This document shows positions 60,501 to 64,000 of a stretch of 64,000 nucleotides of DNA, in pieces. The translations under genes and the position numbers were made by a program. Each line of letters starts with the position of its first letter. The first letter of the stretch is position 1. Origin of the DNA: Populus alba (taxonomy: Eukaryota > Streptophyta > Magnoliopsida > Malpighiales > Salicaceae); assembly GCF_005239225.2 (NCBI RefSeq), contig NC_133298.1:1240001-1304000 (forward strand), written 5' to 3'. The notes under the pieces are model-generated. The model made no database searches. It was not told the origin of the DNA and saw only the letters and a list, made by a program, of their open reading frames with translations.

Positions 60501-60848
60501 TTAGGAAATTAATTTTTTTTTTAATGATTGAGAGACAATGTGCTGGATAAGAATGGTTTAGAGATACATATAAAGTGTTTAATTAAAGTCCTAAAGTCCT
60601 ATAGGAGTTGTGTTTGAGAATTGTTTTGATGAATAGGTTTTGTTAAAGAAATTCTTTTGATTTCAATATATTAATTTGAAAATTTGTGTGATTGGAAAAA
60701 TAAGTTATGATTGTTTAAACTTATAATTATTTAGTATCATCATATTTACTTATCACTTCTCATATTATAATATGAATTTCCACCACTCACACTAGAATTA
60801 CTAACACCCACATCAACACCTTCACCATAACTACTACTACTACTCATA
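57521..60848. other. AT-rich intergenic DNA, no gene supported
   Basis: 57540-57780 has a short open stretch after an AG (GQPGEYWDLPIQ) that is not recognised. 59044-59340 is open for 98 codons but is low in coding character (cysteine/asparagine-rich from AT codons). The last ~75 bases before 60849 are a trinucleotide-rich stretch that on the minus strand reads Ser/Gly/Val-rich codons (SSSSSYGEGVDVGVS). Confidence 0.5.
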
Positions 60849-60853
60849 GTTAT
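60849..60853. repeat. Target-site duplication GTTAT before the right Tekay-like LTR
   Basis: Matches 22400-22404, which follows the left LTR. Confidence 0.75.
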
Positions 60854-63831
60854 TGTAAACACCCAAACAAAAATATATATATGTCTATATATATATATGT
60901 ATATAAAGAGAAAGAGAGAGAGAAAGATGGTGATGAACGTAGTTTTCGCTGCCGATGCAGAAATCGGCAGCGACGCAGATTTCGCTGCCGATGCAGAAAT
61001 CGGCAGCGACGCAGTTTTCGCTGCCGATTCTGGTTTTGGCAGCGACGCAGTTTTCGCTGCCGATTCTGGATTGGGCAGCGACGCAGTTTTCGCTGCCGAT
61101 GCAGAAATCGGCAGCGACGCAGTTTTCGCTGCCGATGCAGAAATCGGCAGCGACGCAGTTTTGGGCTGCCGAATTCTCAATCAACAGTGATGCATAGCTG
61201 GGAGGGAGGGGTAAAAAACTGGTTTTAGATAAACCAAACAAGGATAAGGACACACCTAAACCCACCCCCAAACAACCCAATTCATTTGATGGGTAGTATA
61301 AATACAAAGAGGGGAGAGAGAAGGACCCATCTTCTTCCCAAACCAGCAGCTGCATGTCATTCTTCCCTTCCCCTTTCACATCAAAAACGTGAATCAAACT
61401 AGTAGAGTGTCTTGTGAGCTTGTGAGGGAGAGATGAGAACTTGAGAGAGGAGTGGGCAGCTGCATAGAGGAGAGGAAAAAGAGAGCTGGAAAACGTGAGA
61501 GGAAGAAGAAGGAGGAGAACCAGCAGCTGAAGAGAAAAGAATAGTGTCAAACCTTCCTCAAACTTGGTTAAAATCAGAAGGTATGGGTCATGGAACTCCC
61601 TTTCCTCTTCCCCTTAAGATCAAAAACGAAAATGAAGAAGAAAAGCCCTAAGAAAAATTAATCTAAGACTTAAGCCAACTATGGGGGAAACTGAAATTAA
61701 CTAGGAGATCTAGCAAACAGAAGTGAAATAAAGTCAATTTCAGAACATCTAACAATTATGGTAGAAGCTGGCTTTAACTATGGGTAAGCCAGCATGCATG
61801 TGGTGGTGTTCTGCTGGAATGAATGTGTTTCTGCTGTGATGTTGGTGCTGAAAATTAAATGTGTTCTGTTGAGATGTTGCTGCTGGAATTAATGTGTTCT
61901 GTTGTGATGATTGTTGCTCCAGGAATTTAATGTGTTCTGCTGTGATGTTCTTGCTGGAATTTAATGTGTTCGCTTGCTGTGATGTTAGTGCTGGAATTTA
62001 ATGTGTTCTGCTGTGAAGTTCTTGCTGGAATTTAATGTGTTCTGCTGTGATGTTAGTGCTGGAATTTAATGTGTTTTGCTGTGATGGTTATTGCTGAATT
62101 TTGTTGAAGAACTATGTGCTGAAATTGATGGTTTCCGAGTTGCGAAATTTCTGTTTCGCTGCCCGCAGGAACGGAACCTCCTGCAGCGAATTGATATTCG
62201 CTGCCGATTTGTGTGTTGCGCAGCGAAATTCTGTTTCGCTGCCGCAACTGAACCTGCTGCAGCGAATTGATATTCGCTGACGATTTGTGTGTTGCGCAGC
62301 GAAATTCTGTTTCGCTGCCGCAACTGAACCTGCTGCAGCGAATTGATATTCGCTGCCGATTTGTGTGTTGCGCAGCGAAATTCTGTTTCGCTGCCGCAAC
62401 TGAACCTGCTGCAGCGAATTGATATTCGCTGCCGATTTGTGTGTTGCGCAGCGAGATTCTGTTTCGCTGCCGCAACTGAACCTCCTGCAGCGAATTGATA
62501 TTCGCTGCCGATTTGTGTGTTGCGCAGCGAAATCCTGTTTCGCTGCCGCAACTGAACATGCTGCAGCGAATTGATATTCGCTGCCGATTTGTGTGTTGCG
62601 CAGCGAAATTCTGTTTCGCTGCCGCAACTGAACCTCCTGCAGCGAATTGATATTCGCTGCCGATTTGTGTGTTGCGCAGCGAAATTCTGTTTCGCTGCCG
62701 CAACGGAACCTCCTGCAGCGAATTGATATTCGCTGCCGATTTGTGTGTTGCGCAGCGAAATTCTGTTTCGCTGCCGCAACTGAACATGCTGCAGCGAATT
62801 GATATTCACTGCCGATTTGTGTGTGGCGCAGCGAAATTATGTTTCGCTGCCGCGACTGAACTTCCTGCAGCGAATTGATATTCGCTGCCAAGTTGTGCGT
62901 TGTGCAGCGAAACTGCGGCACCAACAGCGATGCAGTTTTCGCTTGCCGAACTGGCTGCCCGCCAGCGAAACAGTGGTCGCTGCCGAACTGGCAGCACCGC
63001 AGCGAACCAGTTCTCGCTGCCGAATTCCTACAATAAGCCTCCTAGGCAGGAATGACTTAAATGCTAGTAACAATCTCATGTTTGATATGTGTAAAATATG
63101 GAACACTTGAATGTGAACATATGAACTCTTGAAATAAGTGTGATGATGAGTATGATTCAAAAATAAAATAAATGCAACTGTGCTGATTTGTGACTATTGA
63201 TGTCTTAGGTGGTGCGGTCGGGATTGGACCATCATCAAGACAGGATCGACCCACAGGTGGAGCAGTGTAGGTGACTTGCACCTTCCCTTTTCTTACGTTG
63301 AATCTTGAATTTTTAACTTGAGTACTATCATATTGTTAGAACCGATATTAGATTGATGAACGCTTAAATGTTTGATTTAAAGATTGATTAGCTTCGGCTA
63401 ATGGCATCCGAATGGATGGCCGGTGACAAAAGAGTGATTAGCTTCGGCTAATGGCATCCAAACGGATTGGCCGGGACAAAGAATGATTAGCTTCGGCTAA
63501 ATGGCGTCCGAACGGATGGCCGGGACAAAAAAATGATTAGCTTCGGCTAATGGCATCCGAAGGGATGGCCGGGACAAAAGAATGATTAGCTTCGGCTAAT
63601 GGCATCCGAAAGGATGGGCCGGCGACAAAGGAGTGATTAGCTTCGGCTAATGGCATCCAAACGGATGGCCGGGACAAAGAATGATTAGCTTTGGCTAATG
63701 GCGTCCGAATGGATTTGTCGAGATGAAAGGGACTGATTAGCTTTCGGGCTAATGGCATCTCCAAACGGATGGATGGCCGGGATAAAAGAGTGATTCTGCT
63801 GCCGATACAGAAAATCGACAAGCGACGCAGA
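60854..63831 (+). repeat. 5' LTR of a Tekay-like element, truncated by the gap
   Basis: Starts TGTAAACACCC and follows 18681-21665 of the other LTR nearly base for base: the 36-bp array about 60948-61163, TATA box 61297-61304, 34-bp array 61800-62100, 76-bp array about 62170-62905, and UUCG-hairpin array about 63383-63785. Single-base insertions become frequent after 61800 and dense after 63400. It is preceded by GTTAT and ordinary DNA, not by a PPT, so this is a 5' LTR. Confidence 0.9.
61297..61304 (+). promoter_or_regulatory. TATA box of the right Tekay-like LTR
   Basis: TATAAATA matches 19125-19132. As the 5' LTR copy this would be the active promoter of the element. Confidence 0.65.
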
Positions 63832-64000
63832 NNNNNNNNNNNNNNNNNNNNNNNNNNNNNNNNNNNNNNNNNNNNNNNNNNNNNNNNNNNNNNNNNNNNN
63901 NNNNNNNNNNNNNNNNNNNNNNNNNNNNNNNNNNNNNNNNNNNNNNNNNNNNNNNNNNNNNNNNNNNNNNNNNNNNNNNNNNNNNNNNNNNNNNNNNNNN
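63832..64000. other. Assembly gap (N) to the window end
   Basis: At least 169 undetermined bases, beginning inside the LTR array. Confidence 0.99.

Noticed and set aside
1..64000. tRNA or rRNA genes
   Set aside because: No cloverleaf with A and B boxes or rRNA core sequence was noticed on reading. A tRNAscan or Infernal run would be decisive.

Overview
This is a nuclear window from a woody dicot. It is most like poplar or willow: intron-containing GRAS, bHLH, RCC1 and GT47 genes, AT-rich intergenic DNA, Salicaceae-type small TIR elements and large Ty3/gypsy elements. The species call is inference. Two runs of N mark assembly gaps: 15094-15593 (exactly 500 N, so a placeholder) and 63832 to the window end.

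Layout. 1-907 and 13292-15093 are two halves of one segment that is duplicated at 32887-35379. The left copy is split by an intact 12.4-kb LTR element (913-13286) with 2.5-kb LTRs, a TAAAT target duplication, an Arg-type primer site, a DUF7745-like ORF1 and a gag of the Tat/Ogre kind. It has no recognisable protease, reverse transcriptase or integrase, so it is a non-autonomous TR-GAG-type element. Its 3' untranslated part carries two tandem arrays made of small hairpins. After the gap come the 3' half of a Tekay/Del-like chromovirus-clade element (pol with chromodomain, 15594-18632) and its 3.7-kb LTR (18681-22399). That LTR is built largely from five tandem arrays, four of which are hairpin-forming. 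A second, nearly identical LTR of this family starts at 60854 and runs into the right-hand gap.

Genes on 22400-60853: a complete 8-exon RCC1-repeat gene (+, 23835-26161); a decayed IRX10-like GT47 xylosyltransferase (+, 35597-37316); a decayed DUF4220/DUF594 membrane-protein gene (+, 39786-42380) with promoter-side and exon-like fragments of relatives around it; a duplicated exon/intron module and a 573-bp foldback (42870-45844); a second fragment of the RCC1 gene (48632-49056); and, on the minus strand, a DELLA-like GRAS ORF (51839-53035) followed by phase-compatible bHLH exons (50345-51763). Three paralogous minus-strand promoter plus spliced 5'UTR blocks (13601, 34049, 49070) have no gene body that I can see.

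Main points. (1) The left Tekay LTR is followed by GTTAT and the right one is preceded by GTTAT. The flanking DNA at 22400 and 60853 reads as one continuous pre-insertion site, although these ends lie 38 kb apart in the wrong order. This implies either a tandem 38-kb-plus unit with an element at its junction, or a misassembly. (2) Both LTR elements carry arrays of short hairpins whose stems change in a compensated way while loops or motifs stay fixed. (3) Sequence quality falls toward both gaps, so many frameshifts there may not be real.
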